From Maribacter thermophilus (lineage in GTDB: Bacteria > Bacteroidota > Bacteroidia > Flavobacteriales > Flavobacteriaceae): a stretch of 64,000 nt of DNA. Below the pieces are notes generated by a model, which was not told the DNA's origin, searched no databases, and was given only the letters and a program-made list of their open reading frames with translations. The stretch is from positions 3,000,520-3,064,519 of the forward strand of contig NZ_LDAS01000001.1 of the NCBI RefSeq assembly GCF_001020565.1. Direction: 5' to 3'. Made by a program: the position numbers and the translations under genes. Shown piece by piece: positions 28,248-38,027 of this stretch. Numbering within the stretch: position 1 is the first letter of the stretch; every line of letters starts with the position of its first letter.

Positions 28248-29743
28248 TTAATTCGATTTACACTCTCTTCCTTACCGATCATGCTTATGATATCGAAAAT
28301 ATGCGGCCCCTTCATGTCGCCGACCAAAACTAATCTTAATGGAGGCATTACCTTGCCAAAAGACAGTTCTTGTTCAGATATCCACTCTTTAACGATGGTT
28401 TCTACGTTTTCAGAAGAAAAATCAGAAATCGGCTCCAGTACATTTACCAAATCTTGCATGATCTGCGAAGTGCCTTCTTTCCATTGCTTTTTGGCGGCCT
28501 TTTCGTTGTACTCCTTTGGTGCAATAAAGAAATAATCGCTTAAATTCCAGAAATCAGCTATAAATGTGGCGCGTTCTTTTACGAGGCCCACAACCTTTTT
28601 AACGTAGTCCTCTGAAATAAAATCTATTCCCTTGTTTTTTAACTCTTGTATAAAGGAAGTTGCCAATGTACCATCTTCCTTTTGATGCATGTATTGTTGA
28701 TTATACCATTTGGTCTTATCTGGGTCGAATCTAGCTCCCGATTTGTTCACCCGTTCAAGAGAAAAGCTTTCTATCAATTCTTGCATAGAAAAAATCTCTT
28801 GTTCGGTTCCAGGGTTCCATCCCAAAAGAGCCAAAAAGTTAACAACCGCCTCAGGAAAATATCCTGCTTCCCTATATCCTTCAGATTCTTTCCACGATAG
28901 CGGAAAAACAGGAAACCCTCCTTTTTCACCATCTCTCTTGCTCAGTTTTCCCTTTCCAACAGGTTTCATTATCAGTGGTAGGTGGGCAAATGCTGGTGCT
29001 TCCCAACCAAAAGCATCATATAGCTCTTTGTGCAGGGCCAATGAAGGCAACCACTCTTCACCACGAATTACATGTGTGATTTCCATAAGGTGGTCATCTA
29101 CAATGTTGGCCAAGTGGTAAGTGGGCATACCATCACTTTTGAACAAGACTTTATCATCCAAAATATTGGTGTCAATTTCTATATCGCCCCTCACAATATC
29201 TTTCAGGTGTAACTTTTCGTCCGGTGGCGTTAAGAATCTAATTACATAGTCGTCTCCCGAATCCAATCTTTTTTTCAGGTCTTCGGGGCTCATCGACAAA
29301 GAATTGTCCAACTTTAATCGGTTGTGCCAATTATATATAAACGTTTTACCCTTGGCCTCATGGTCTTTTCTGTGATAATCTAAACGCTCGGAAGTATCAA
29401 AAGCATAATAGGCTTTTCCTTTTGCCACAAGCTCTTCGGCATATTTTCTGTACAGATCTTTGCGTTCGCTTTGTCTGTAAGGGCCATATTTTCCTTGATC
29501 AGCGGTAGCTGCGGATGCGGACGGACCTTCATCACATCTAATTCCGCACCAATTAAGAGCCTCGATAATGTATTCTTCCGCACCTTCTACAAACCTATTT
29601 TGGTCTGTATCCTCTATTCGAAGAATAAAATCCCCGCCATTTTTTTTGGCAAATAGATAATTAAAAAGAGCGGTTCTGACCCCTCCTATATGCAATGGCC
29701 CAGTAGGACTGGGCGCAAACCTAACACGAACTTTTTTTGTCAT
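28223..29743 (-). CDS. gltX: Glutamate-tRNA ligase
   Basis: Charges tRNA-Glu with glutamate, which is also the first step for glutamyl-tRNA-dependent tetrapyrrole synthesis. The 506-residue protein has the N-terminal class I signature RFAPSPTGPLHIGGVRTAL, the RIEDTDQ element and the KMSKS-equivalent GKLSKRDG near residue 267. An alpha-helical anticodon-binding domain follows. It is transcribed alone on the minus strand from a -7 box lying almost on the start codon, and its stop codon is inside the terminator stem. Confidence 0.97.
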   Translation of the reverse strand: MTKKVRVRFAPSPTGPLHIGGVRTALFNYLFAKKNGGDFILRIEDTDQNRFVEGAEEYIIEALNWCGIRCDEGPSASAATADQGKYGPYRQSERKDLYRKYAEELVAKGKAYYAFDTSERLDYHRKDHEAKGKTFIYNWHNRLKLDNSLSMSPEDLKKRLDSGDDYVIRFLTPPDEKLHLKDIVRGDIEIDTNILDDKVLFKSDGMPTYHLANIVDDHLMEITHVIRGEEWLPSLALHKELYDAFGWEAPAFAHLPLIMKPVGKGKLSKRDGEKGGFPVFPLSWKESEGYREAGYFPEAVVNFLALLGWNPGTEQEIFSMQELIESFSLERVNKSGARFDPDKTKWYNQQYMHQKEDGTLATSFIQELKNKGIDFISEDYVKKVVGLVKERATFIADFWNLSDYFFIAPKEYNEKAAKKQWKEGTSQIMQDLVNVLEPISDFSSENVETIVKEWISEQELSFGKVMPPLRLVLVGDMKGPHIFDIISMIGKEESVNRIKNAILALG

Positions 29744-29747
29744 GCCG

Positions 29748-29755
29748 CAAAGGTA
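29748..29755 (-). promoter_or_regulatory. -7 promoter element for gltX, at the start codon
   Basis: TACCTTTG on the minus strand, a perfect TAnnTTTG, ends only 4 bp before the gltX ATG. Transcription starting the usual few bases downstream would begin at or next to the A of the start codon, giving an essentially leaderless mRNA. Confidence 0.55.
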
Positions 29756-29917
29756 TAAAAAGCACTGTATGCTAAAAAGATTGACGAAAAGTATTAAAGA
29801 TAAATTTTATTTCGTCTATCGTTCTATAATGGACGAGGGGTGGCCTAAAATACCGTTTTAACAGTTTTTTCTGATCGAAAAATCGAATTACTGTTATCTT
29901 GGTATAAAAAACACAAT

Positions 29918-32900
29918 TTGCAGTCTTACAACAACATATTAGAAAAACTCAACGAGTTTATCCGAAAGCATTATACCCAAGAACTTGTAAAGGGAATTAT
30001 TTTATTTGTAGCATTGGGCCTTTTGTTTTTTTTAATTGTCTTGGCTATAGAATACACTCTTTGGCTAAATTCAACCGGAAGGTTGATGCTGTTATTGTTC
30101 TTTGTGGGGGTGGAGCTATTTCTACTTTTTAAATATATTTTAACCCCGCTGTTCTATCTATTTAAATTTAAAAAGGGGATTTCTACCAAAGATGCTGCCT
30201 TAATGATAGGCAAGCATTTTCCCGAAGTGGGGGATAAACTATATAATCTTTTAGATCTTGCCGACAGTACTACCAAATCAGAATTGTTACTGGCCAGTAT
30301 AGACCAGCGTTCGCAGCAATTAAAAACCATTCCGTTTAGCAATGCCATTACTTTTAAAGATGCCTATAAATATTTAAAATACACGATAATACCCATATTG
30401 GTCATAGGAGTTTTGTGGATTTCGGGAAATTGGTCCTCTTTTTTTGGTTCTTACGAAAGAGTGGTCAATTTTGATATGGCCTATGAGCCGCCGGCCCCTT
30501 TTCAATTTAAATTGTTAGCATCCGATTTAAAGGTTATCGAAAGCGAACCTTTTACTTTTAAAGTCTCTACCACTGGCAATATACGCCCAGAAAACGTCTA
30601 TGTTGTATTGGACGACAAGGAAATATTGCTACAAGAAGAAAATGGAATCTATCAATATACCCTTTCGCCACCTATACACTCCACTACATTTAGATTCAAG
30701 GGCAACGAGGTATGGTCTAGAGAATACTCATTAACCTCGCTAAAAGCACCGGCAATTACCAACTTTAATCTTGTATTAGAGTATCCGAAGTATCTAAACA
30801 AACCATCTGAAACATTAAAAAGTACGGGTAACGCCATAATACCAGAAGGCACAAAGGTTACGTGGCGTATTAGGGGAGAAGACACCGAAGAAATTAATTT
30901 AATAAGTAAAGATACAAGCTTGCTGTTTTCTAAAAATGAAAATGAATTTGAACTTTCAAAAAGAATATACTCTAATTTAAGATATCAACTGACCACGTCT
31001 AATGCAGAGATAAGAGCTTATGAAAAACTAGACTATTCTTTTCAGATTATAAAAGACGCATACCCAACGGTAAAGGTTGTACAGGTCATAGATACCCTAA
31101 ACCCCAATGTCTCTTACTATTCGGGTGAAGCAGCCGATGACTATGGATTACAAAAAATAGATTTGGTATATTATAGCAACGACAATTCGGATGATAAAAA
31201 AGTGGTTAACCTCATTTCGCCAAAAGAAAGTTTTAGCCGCTTTTATTATACGTTTCCCTCTGGATTAAACCTTGAAGAGAACAAACAATATTCCTTTTAC
31301 TTCTTAGTAACCGATAACGATGACATACACAAAGGAAAATCGGTTAAAAGTCAAGTATTTAACCATCAAATATTAGACGATAACAAACTGAAAAACAATG
31401 ATTTACGACAACAACAGACCTTAATAAAGAATTTTGATAAATCGTTGGAAAAAGCGGCTCAGCAAAGAGAGGCTCTTAAAGAAATAAATGAACTGCAAAA
31501 AGAAAAAAGCACACTAAACTATAACGATAAAAACCAAGTAAAGGACTTTCTTAAAAAACAGGAACAGCAAGAAGAACTGATGCAAAAGTTCAGTAAAGAA
31601 TTAAAAGAAAATCTTGAAAAAAACGATACCGATAACCAGCTGAACAAATTACTTCAAGAGCGCCTTGAGAGACAAGAGATAGAAGCAAAGAAAAACCAAA
31701 AACTGATAGAAGAGCTTAACAAAATAGCAGAGAAAATAAACAAGGAAGAGCTAAGTCAACGATTAGAGGAGCTCGGTAAAAAACAACAAAATTCACAAAG
31801 AAGCCTGGAACAATTGGTAGAACTGACCAAACGGTATTATGTAACAGAAAAGGCATCACAACTAGCCACTGAATTAGAAAAACTTTCTGAAAAACAAGAA
31901 AAACTGTCCGAAGAAAATATGGGCGAAAACAATTCAGAAAAAGCGCAGGAAAAGTTGAACGAAGAATTTAAGGAAATAAGCAACAAACTGGATGAGCTTA
32001 AAAAAGACAATAAAGAACTCAAGAAACCTATAGAACTTAAGATTGACAATAACAAAAAACAAGGTATAGAAGAAGATCAAGAAAAGGCAACAGAAGAACT
32101 TAAAAACTATCAAAATTCGGCCAAGCAACAGAGTCAACAAGAAATGGAGAAATCTGCTTCACAGACAAAGAAAAGTCAGAAATCAGCCGCGGACAAAATG
32201 AAAAAAATGAGTGAAGAACTCAGTGAAAGTTCTGCAGGAGCAAGTGGAGGTTCATCCGTTGCGGAAGATGCAGAAATGTTACGACAAATTCTAGACAACC
32301 TAATAATCTTCTCGTTCAAACAAGAAAACTTATATGACATACTAAGTGAACAGGAAAGGGGAGAAATATCAAAATATTCTGAAACCGTAAGAAACCAGCA
32401 AGAATTAAGAGGATTATTTGAGCACGTAGATGATAGCTTGTTTGCTTTGTCTTTACGACAGGCAGAAATATCAGAATTTGTAAACGAACAAATTACCGAG
32501 GTATATTATAACATAGACAAATCATTGGAAAGTTTGGCCGACGGTCAAATGTACCAAGGTATATCATATCAGAAATATGTATTGACCGCCTCTAACAGTC
32601 TGGCGGATTTCTTGGCAAACGTTTTGGAAAATATGCAACAAAGCATGCAAATGGGAAAAGGGAAAGGAGATGGCCAACAAGGATTTCAACTGCCCGATAT
32701 TATAAAACAACAAGAATCTATAGGTGAAAAAATGGGCCAAAAAGGAAGTGAAGGAAAACAAGGAAACGAAGGCGAGAAGGGAGAAGGAAAAGCTGGCCAA
32801 GGAGAAAAAGGAGAAGGGAAAGGTAATCAAGGTAAGCAATCTCAAAAAGGAAATACCGGAAAAAATGGAGAAGGTCAAAATGGGGAAGGAAAAAACGGCA

Positions 32901-33376
32901 AACAAGAAACAAACAATAAAAATGGAAGCAGTGGTGGAGAAGGCGGCATGACAGAATCTGAATTGCAAGAAATTTATGAAATCTATCAAGAACAACAACG
33001 TATACGACAAGAACTCGAAAAGCAATTGAAAAACATGCTCAATGAAGGTGATCGTAAATTGGGAGAGAAGTTAGCGAAACAAATGGAGGATTTTCAAAAT
33101 GATTTATTAGAAAATGGTATAACCCAACGCACTATCAACAAAGCCAACAATATACAATACGAACTGCTTAAGCTAGAAAATGCCGCTTTAAAACAAGGCA
33201 GAAAGCAAGAAAGGGAAAGTAATACCAACAAAAAAGACTTTAGTAACCCCATAATTACTAAACCCTCATTATTAGAGAATTATCGAAATGAGGTAGAAAT
33301 TTTAAATAGACAAGCCTTACCTTTGCGCCAAAATTTCCAAAACAAGGTAAAAGCGTATTTTAAAGGCAATGATTGA
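29918..33376 (+). CDS. DUF4175 family large membrane-anchored protein
   Basis: A 1152-residue protein of the DUF4175 type common in Bacteroidota. There are three N-terminal membrane helices (about residues 23-43, 55-80 and 148-166) and beta-rich domains to about 490. A very long lysine/glutamate/glutamine coiled coil (about 510-800) and a Gly-Lys-Glu low-complexity segment (about 940-1010) follow, then another helical coil. The start is TTG at 29918. There is no in-frame ATG until codon 58, which would delete the first membrane helix. Function is unknown; the layout suggests a cell-envelope scaffold. It overlaps ybeY by 8 bp. Confidence 0.8.
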   Translation: MQSYNNILEKLNEFIRKHYTQELVKGIILFVALGLLFFLIVLAIEYTLWLNSTGRLMLLLFFVGVELFLLFKYILTPLFYLFKFKKGISTKDAALMIGKHFPEVGDKLYNLLDLADSTTKSELLLASIDQRSQQLKTIPFSNAITFKDAYKYLKYTIIPILVIGVLWISGNWSSFFGSYERVVNFDMAYEPPAPFQFKLLASDLKVIESEPFTFKVSTTGNIRPENVYVVLDDKEILLQEENGIYQYTLSPPIHSTTFRFKGNEVWSREYSLTSLKAPAITNFNLVLEYPKYLNKPSETLKSTGNAIIPEGTKVTWRIRGEDTEEINLISKDTSLLFSKNENEFELSKRIYSNLRYQLTTSNAEIRAYEKLDYSFQIIKDAYPTVKVVQVIDTLNPNVSYYSGEAADDYGLQKIDLVYYSNDNSDDKKVVNLISPKESFSRFYYTFPSGLNLEENKQYSFYFLVTDNDDIHKGKSVKSQVFNHQILDDNKLKNNDLRQQQTLIKNFDKSLEKAAQQREALKEINELQKEKSTLNYNDKNQVKDFLKKQEQQEELMQKFSKELKENLEKNDTDNQLNKLLQERLERQEIEAKKNQKLIEELNKIAEKINKEELSQRLEELGKKQQNSQRSLEQLVELTKRYYVTEKASQLATELEKLSEKQEKLSEENMGENNSEKAQEKLNEEFKEISNKLDELKKDNKELKKPIELKIDNNKKQGIEEDQEKATEELKNYQNSAKQQSQQEMEKSASQTKKSQKSAADKMKKMSEELSESSAGASGGSSVAEDAEMLRQILDNLIIFSFKQENLYDILSEQERGEISKYSETVRNQQELRGLFEHVDDSLFALSLRQAEISEFVNEQITEVYYNIDKSLESLADGQMYQGISYQKYVLTASNSLADFLANVLENMQQSMQMGKGKGDGQQGFQLPDIIKQQESIGEKMGQKGSEGKQGNEGEKGEGKAGQGEKGEGKGNQGKQSQKGNTGKNGEGQNGEGKNGKQETNNKNGSSGGEGGMTESELQEIYEIYQEQQRIRQELEKQLKNMLNEGDRKLGEKLAKQMEDFQNDLLENGITQRTINKANNIQYELLKLENAALKQGRKQERESNTNKKDFSNPIITKPSLLENYRNEVEILNRQALPLRQNFQNKVKAYFKGND

Positions 33377-33791
33377 TTTTCATTATGAAACTGATTTTTC
33401 ACTATCAGAAAGGGATAAGTACAGCAGCTGGATAAACTCAATTTGCAAAAGCGAAGAATACAGTTCGGGTGAACTTAATTACATTTTTTGCGATGATGCA
33501 TATTTATTGAACATCAACCAGCAATATCTTCAACACGATACTTATACCGACATTATTACTTTTGACTATACAAGCGGAAAAGTTCTATCTGGAGACATTT
33601 ATATATCTGTTGAAAGAGTAAAAGAAAACAGTATCCGCTTTAATGTATCTTTTGAGAACGAATTGCTGCGGGTAATGGCCCATGGTATTCTTCACTTAAT
33701 GGGATACAAGGACAAGAAAAAAGAGGATATTAAAGAAATGCGTAAAAAAGAAGAAGAAAAAATAAATATGTTCCACGTGGAACACAAGTAA
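33369..33791 (+). CDS. ybeY: Endoribonuclease YbeY (rRNA maturation factor)
   Basis: A metal-dependent endoribonuclease for 16S rRNA 3'-end maturation and ribosome quality control. 140 residues, with the family signature HGILHLMGYKDKKKED near residues 102-117. Two of the three usual zinc-binding histidines are visible, while the third (normally in GYDH) is replaced by the KDK segment. From memory, this is common among Bacteroidota YbeY proteins. Internal motifs YLLNINQQYLQHDTYTDIITFDY and GDIYISVERV also fit. It overlaps DUF4175 by 8 bp, and its last codons contain a parS-like site before mnmG. Confidence 0.92.
   Translation: MIDFHYETDFSLSERDKYSSWINSICKSEEYSSGELNYIFCDDAYLLNINQQYLQHDTYTDIITFDYTSGKVLSGDIYISVERVKENSIRFNVSFENELLRVMAHGILHLMGYKDKKKEDIKEMRKKEEEKINMFHVEHK
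33769..33784. promoter_or_regulatory. parS-like centromere site 1 (within the ybeY 3' end)
   Basis: TGTTCCACGTGGAACA, a perfect 16-bp palindrome fitting the ParB-binding consensus TGTTnCACGTGnAACA. It is read through as the ybeY codons for M-F-H-V-E-H just before the stop. Confidence 0.75.
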
Positions 33792-33794
33792 GTT

Positions 33795-35663
33795 ATGTTC
33801 GAAGAAATTTATGATGTTATAGTAGTAGGTGGTGGTCATGCAGGTGCAGAAGCAGCCGCAGCCGCAGCTAATATGGGCTCCAAAACTTTATTGGTTACCA
33901 TGAATTTGCAAACCATTGGGCAAATGTCTTGTAACCCTGCAATGGGCGGTATTGCAAAAGGTCAAATAGTAAGGGAGATAGATGCACTGGGTGGTTACAG
34001 CGGTATTATTACCGATAAGTCGGCCATACAATTTAAAATGCTAAACAAATCTAAAGGACCGGCCATGTGGAGTCCAAGGGCCCAAAGTGATCGCATGCGC
34101 TTTGCTGAAGAATGGCGATTGGCTTTGGAAAGAACTCCGAATGTAGACTTCTATCAAGAAATGGTATCTGGACTACTGATAGAAAAAGATACGGTAGTAG
34201 GGGTAAAGACATCCCTTGGAGTAAACATCAAAGGCAGGTCTGTTGTACTAACTAACGGAACTTTCTTAAACGGTTTAATACATATTGGTGAAAAACAATT
34301 TGGAGGAGGAAGAGCAGGAGAAAAAGCTGCAACAGGAATAACCGAACAATTAACAAGTTTGGGTTTTGATAGCGGAAGAATGAAAACCGGTACACCACCA
34401 AGGGTAGATGGAAGATCACTAGATTACTCTAAGATGATCGTTCAGCCAGGTGATGACAAACCTTATAAATTCTCATATACAAACACTCCTATTTTAAAAG
34501 AACAAAGAGACTGTCATATGACCCATACCAGTGCACTGGTACATGATATACTACGAGAAGGTTTTGATAGATCTCCAATGTTCAATGGAAGAATAAAAAG
34601 TATAGGGCCAAGATATTGCCCATCTATTGAAGATAAGATCAACAGGTTCGCCGATAAAGATTCACATCAAATGTTTATTGAACCAGAAGGATGGAATACT
34701 GTTGAAGTGTACGTCAATGGATTCTCCACCTCATTACCAGAAGACATACAATTTAAGGCACTAAGGTCTGTAGTAGGTTTTGAGAATGTGAAGTTCTTTA
34801 GGCCTGGTTATGCTATAGAGTATGACTACTTTCCCCCAACACAATTAAAACACACCTTAGAAACAAAACTCATTAACAACCTTTATTTTGCCGGACAAAT
34901 AAATGGCACCACCGGTTATGAAGAAGCCGCTTCTCAAGGATTGATGGCAGGTATAAACGCTCATTTAAAAATAAACGAAAAAGAACCCTTTACCCTTGCA
35001 AGAGATGAAGCCTACATAGGTGTATTAATAGATGATTTAATTACAAAAGGAACAGAAGAGCCATATAGAATGTTCACCTCAAGGGCAGAATATAGAACAC
35101 TGCTAAGACAAGATAATGCCGATTTAAGATTAACCCCTAAGGGTTTTGAAATAGGTTTAGCAAAAAAAGAAAGAATGCAACGTATGGAAGAAAAATTGTC
35201 CAAATCAAGTGCCTTCGTAAATTTCTTTAAAGAAACCAGTGTATTACCAGATGAGATAAACCCCATATTAGAATCCGTTAATTCATCACTGATAAAACAA
35301 TCGGATAAAATGTTCAAACTATTTTCCAGACCTAAAGTAACCATGGAACACATGCTAACTTTAGAAAAAGTTAACCACTATGCAAACGAGCATAATCTAG
35401 ATAACGAGGTATTGGAACAAACAGAAGTGCAGGTCAAATATTCTGGATATATCGCAAAAGAAAAACTAAATGCAGATAAATTACAAAGACTGGAGGCCGT
35501 AAAAATTCCGGAAAACTTTGACTATACCAAATTAAAATCACTCTCCTTTGAGGCGCGAGAAAAACTAACAGCAATACAACCTGTTACCATTTCACAAGCC
35601 TCAAGAATTAGTGGCGTAACACCAAGCGATATCAGTGTTCTATTAGTTTACTTAGGTAGATAA
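33795..35663 (+). CDS. mnmG: tRNA uridine-5-carboxymethylaminomethyl modification enzyme
   Basis: The FAD-dependent partner of MnmE that installs (carboxy)methylaminomethyl at U34 of several tRNAs. Its 622 residues are typical of MnmG. The N-terminal FAD site is [15 protein letters not shown], followed by the signature [16 protein letters not shown]. Later segments SIEDKINRF and [13 protein letters not shown] are conserved in the family, and the helical C-terminal domain ends in the terminal domain with [12 protein letters not shown]. It lies 3 bp behind ybeY. parS-like palindromes lie immediately before and after it, and in many bacteria mnmG (gidA) neighbours the replication origin. Confidence 0.97.
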   Translation: MFEEIYDVIVVGGGHAGAEAAAAAANMGSKTLLVTMNLQTIGQMSCNPAMGGIAKGQIVREIDALGGYSGIITDKSAIQFKMLNKSKGPAMWSPRAQSDRMRFAEEWRLALERTPNVDFYQEMVSGLLIEKDTVVGVKTSLGVNIKGRSVVLTNGTFLNGLIHIGEKQFGGGRAGEKAATGITEQLTSLGFDSGRMKTGTPPRVDGRSLDYSKMIVQPGDDKPYKFSYTNTPILKEQRDCHMTHTSALVHDILREGFDRSPMFNGRIKSIGPRYCPSIEDKINRFADKDSHQMFIEPEGWNTVEVYVNGFSTSLPEDIQFKALRSVVGFENVKFFRPGYAIEYDYFPPTQLKHTLETKLINNLYFAGQINGTTGYEEAASQGLMAGINAHLKINEKEPFTLARDEAYIGVLIDDLITKGTEEPYRMFTSRAEYRTLLRQDNADLRLTPKGFEIGLAKKERMQRMEEKLSKSSAFVNFFKETSVLPDEINPILESVNSSLIKQSDKMFKLFSRPKVTMEHMLTLEKVNHYANEHNLDNEVLEQTEVQVKYSGYIAKEKLNADKLQRLEAVKIPENFDYTKLKSLSFEAREKLTAIQPVTISQASRISGVTPSDISVLLVYLGR

Positions 35664-35668
35664 AAATA

Positions 35669-35686
35669 TTGTTCCACGTGGAACAA
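35669..35686. promoter_or_regulatory. parS-like centromere site 2 (after mnmG)
   Basis: TTGTTCCACGTGGAACAA, an 18-bp perfect palindrome containing the same 16-bp core as site 1, located 5 bp after the mnmG stop codon in the gap before the methyltransferase gene. Confidence 0.78.
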
Positions 35687-35720
35687 TTATAAAAAAGCCC
35701 TAATAAATTTCACATCTAAA

Positions 35721-36551
35721 ATGAGTCTATATCTTAAAACAAAAGATTATTTTAATACTCAACAAGAGTTTGACCTGTTATATAACAAGGAGTACGATAT
35801 GCTATCAACGCATCCTATTCCCGATAATTTAGATATCTATTATAACAGCGAAGAATATGTTTCGCACTCTGATCAGAAGAAAACTATTATAGATAAAATC
35901 TATCAAATAGTTAAGAGATATAGTTTAAATAAAAAGGTTGACCTACTGAATATATATAAAAAAGAGTCGAATAAACTATTGGATATCGGTGCAGGAACCG
36001 GAGATTTTCTTTTATCGGCACAATCAAAAGGGTGGGAGATAACCGGAATAGAACCTAACGACCTTGCTAGAAAAAATGCTGCACTTAAAGGTATAAATCT
36101 TCAATCCGACATATCTAAAATAGACAATACATACGACGCCATAACACTATGGCATGTTTTGGAACATCTACCGAACCTGCACCAGCAGATAAAAAAAATA
36201 ATTTCATTACTAGATAATAATGGTACTTTGATTATTGCTGTACCCAATTACAAATCGTACGATGCAAAAAAATATGGACCGTATTGGGCTGCCTATGACG
36301 TACCACGTCATCTTCATCATTTTTCCAAAACCTCTATATCTAAAATTTTTGAAAAGCACAATATGTCGGTCATTGACATTAAACCCATGATATTCGATTC
36401 ATTTTACGTATCTCTGCTTTCCGAAAAATACAAACATAACTCTTCAAAATATTTTAACGCATTTATTACAGGTTTTACGTCTAACATAAAAGCAAAACAC
36501 TCTGGTGAATATTCTTCCTTAATTTATGTGTTAAAAAGGATAAAAAATTAA
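35721..36551 (+). CDS. Class I SAM-dependent methyltransferase
   Basis: 276 residues with a central Rossmann methyltransferase fold. Motif I is LLDIGAGTGDF (about residues 92-102), followed by the acidic EPN at the end of strand 2, then DAITLWHVLEHLPN and GTLIIAVPNY. The N-terminal 80 residues resemble the zinc-free cap of small Bacteroidota methyltransferases acting on sugars or quinones (Methyltransf_23-like). The substrate is not predictable. It follows mnmG and parS site 2 by 57 bp and is probably read from the same direction. Confidence 0.82.
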   Translation: MSLYLKTKDYFNTQQEFDLLYNKEYDMLSTHPIPDNLDIYYNSEEYVSHSDQKKTIIDKIYQIVKRYSLNKKVDLLNIYKKESNKLLDIGAGTGDFLLSAQSKGWEITGIEPNDLARKNAALKGINLQSDISKIDNTYDAITLWHVLEHLPNLHQQIKKIISLLDNNGTLIIAVPNYKSYDAKKYGPYWAAYDVPRHLHHFSKTSISKIFEKHNMSVIDIKPMIFDSFYVSLLSEKYKHNSSKYFNAFITGFTSNIKAKHSGEYSSLIYVLKRIKN

Positions 36552-36756
36552 TTTAAAGCCTTTACAGGGGCTTTTTAAGGATGTATAATAGAAATACTAG
36601 TAAAAATTTTAAAACACTCTTAAATACCATTAAATAGAATCTAGTTTAATCATTTATATTGATATTAAATGTAAAAAGAATAAATAATATTGATATAATT
36701 GATTTTATCTAAAAATAATAACGGTCACATAAATATGTGATTAAGAAAAGCTTTGT

Positions 36757-36764
36757 TACTTTTG
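36757..36764 (+). promoter_or_regulatory. -7 promoter element for the OmpH-like gene
   Basis: TACTTTTG, a perfect TAnnTTTG match 22 bp before the ATG at 36787. The rest of the 235-bp gap after the methyltransferase gene is AT-rich without other recognisable features. Confidence 0.55.
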
Positions 36765-36786
36765 CCCAACTTTTAACACCATTAAG

Positions 36787-37293
36787 ATGAAAAAAATAAT
36801 CCTTGGTTTGACAATTTTAACAATGAGTGCTTGTCAACAAGAAAAAATTGGTTTTGTAGACAATGTTAAACTTATGGATGAATATCAAGAAAAAATTGAT
36901 GTTGAATCCAAATTCAAAGTTAAAGCGGAAGCCTTGACCAAAAAAAGAGATAGTATTTCACAAGCCTTTCAAATGGAAGCACAAGCTTTTCAAGAAAGAG
37001 CGCAAAAGATGTCGCAATCAAAAGCACAACAAGAATATGCCGCTTTTCAACAAAGAGGGCAGCAAATTGGGCAACAACTACAAATGGAAGACCAACAACT
37101 ACAATTGGCCGGACAAACAGAAATGGACAGTGTTGTTTCTAAAGTTAAAAAAGAAATTGAAGCCTACGGAAAATCCAATGGTTATAGCTACATCTTAGGT
37201 GGTGGAGACGGTGGTAGTGTTCTTTACGGCAAAGATGCCAATGATCTAACAGATGAAATTATAAAGGTTCTGAACGAAAAATATAAAAACTAA
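36787..37293 (+). CDS. OmpH/Skp-family lipoprotein
   Basis: 168 residues with a signal peptide and lipobox TMSAC, so membrane-attached, unlike soluble Skp. The mature part opens with the OmpH-type strand KIGFVDNVKLMDEYQ. A long Gln/Lys-rich coiled coil (about residues 40-120) and a short C-terminal sheet with GYSYILGGGDGGSVLYG follow. Skp-like trimers hold unfolded outer-membrane proteins in the periplasm. A lipid anchor would tether the chaperone. Transcribed alone and closed by a bidirectional terminator. Confidence 0.85.
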   Translation: MKKIILGLTILTMSACQQEKIGFVDNVKLMDEYQEKIDVESKFKVKAEALTKKRDSISQAFQMEAQAFQERAQKMSQSKAQQEYAAFQQRGQQIGQQLQMEDQQLQLAGQTEMDSVVSKVKKEIEAYGKSNGYSYILGGGDGGSVLYGKDANDLTDEIIKVLNEKYKN

Positions 37294-37320
37294 TCGTAGA
37301 ACCATCTTCAGTATACAATT

Positions 37321-37349
37321 AAAAAAGGCCGGTATTCCCGGCCTTTTTT
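37321..37349. terminator. Bidirectional terminator between OmpH-like and LysE-like genes
   Basis: Arms AAAAAAGGCCGG and CCGGCCTTTTTT (12 bp, perfect) with a 5-nt loop, between convergent genes ending at 37293 and 37353. Confidence 0.92.
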
Positions 37350-37352
37350 AAT

Positions 37353-38021
37353 TTACTGTGCCATATGTTCTATTTGATTTTCAATATTAAATTTATCCTT
37401 AGGTAAAAAACCTTTAACTATTAGAACTATACCGCTAATTATCAATATTATGGAAATGACCTTTTTTATTAAACTAATTCTGGTATTGGTCAATTTTCTC
37501 TTAAGCTGTTTAGCCAACAAAATCTTAAAAATATCGGTAACGAAATAAGCCAATATCATAGAGGTAAAAAATACCCTAATCCTATATGGTTCGTTCTCTA
37601 GGGTAGGACCTACTATTATAATGACACCAAGCCAAAAAACAAGTACACCAATGTTAATAAAATTCAACAAAAAACCTTTAAAAAAAAGACTTATATAATC
37701 TCCCTTTTTAGACTTAATGGGTACTTCGGAAGATTGTTTTACCCCTTGTTTAAAAAAAACGGTAATACCATATATCAAAAGAATAACACCGCCAAAAACA
37801 TAAAGACCAGGTTGGTTACTTAAGTTCTCAAGTAATTGATAACTACTAAAATAAGCTAAGGTTATAAACAATACATCGGCGACTATAACCCCCAAATCAA
37901 AAACTATTGCCGCCCTAAACCCCTTTATGGCACTGGTTTCAAGTAGTACAAAAAAAACAGGCCCAATCATAAAACTTAATAAAAAGCCTAATGGAATTGC
38001 CGCCTGTATATCTTCTATCAT
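37353..38021 (-). CDS. LysE-family translocator
   Basis: A 222-residue inner-membrane protein with about six helices and the family's first-helix signature IPLGFLLSFMIGPVFFVLLETSAIKGFRAA. The family exports amino acids such as lysine, arginine or threonine derivatives. The substrate here is unknown. It starts 6 bp behind the DUF2807 gene on the same strand, so the two are co-transcribed. A functional link between them is not obvious. Confidence 0.83.
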   Translation of the reverse strand: MIEDIQAAIPLGFLLSFMIGPVFFVLLETSAIKGFRAAIVFDLGVIVADVLFITLAYFSSYQLLENLSNQPGLYVFGGVILLIYGITVFFKQGVKQSSEVPIKSKKGDYISLFFKGFLLNFINIGVLVFWLGVIIIVGPTLENEPYRIRVFFTSMILAYFVTDIFKILLAKQLKRKLTNTRISLIKKVISIILIISGIVLIVKGFLPKDKFNIENQIEHMAQ

Positions 38022-38027
38022 CTAATT

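Noticed and set aside
32564-33025. Antisense ORFs in the low-complexity part of the DUF4175 gene
   Set aside because: Arise from the Lys/Glu/Gly codon bias on the coding strand; no independent evidence.
33650-33791. Frameshift or truncation in ybeY
   Set aside because: Length and motif order are normal; the missing third His appears to be lineage variation, not damage.
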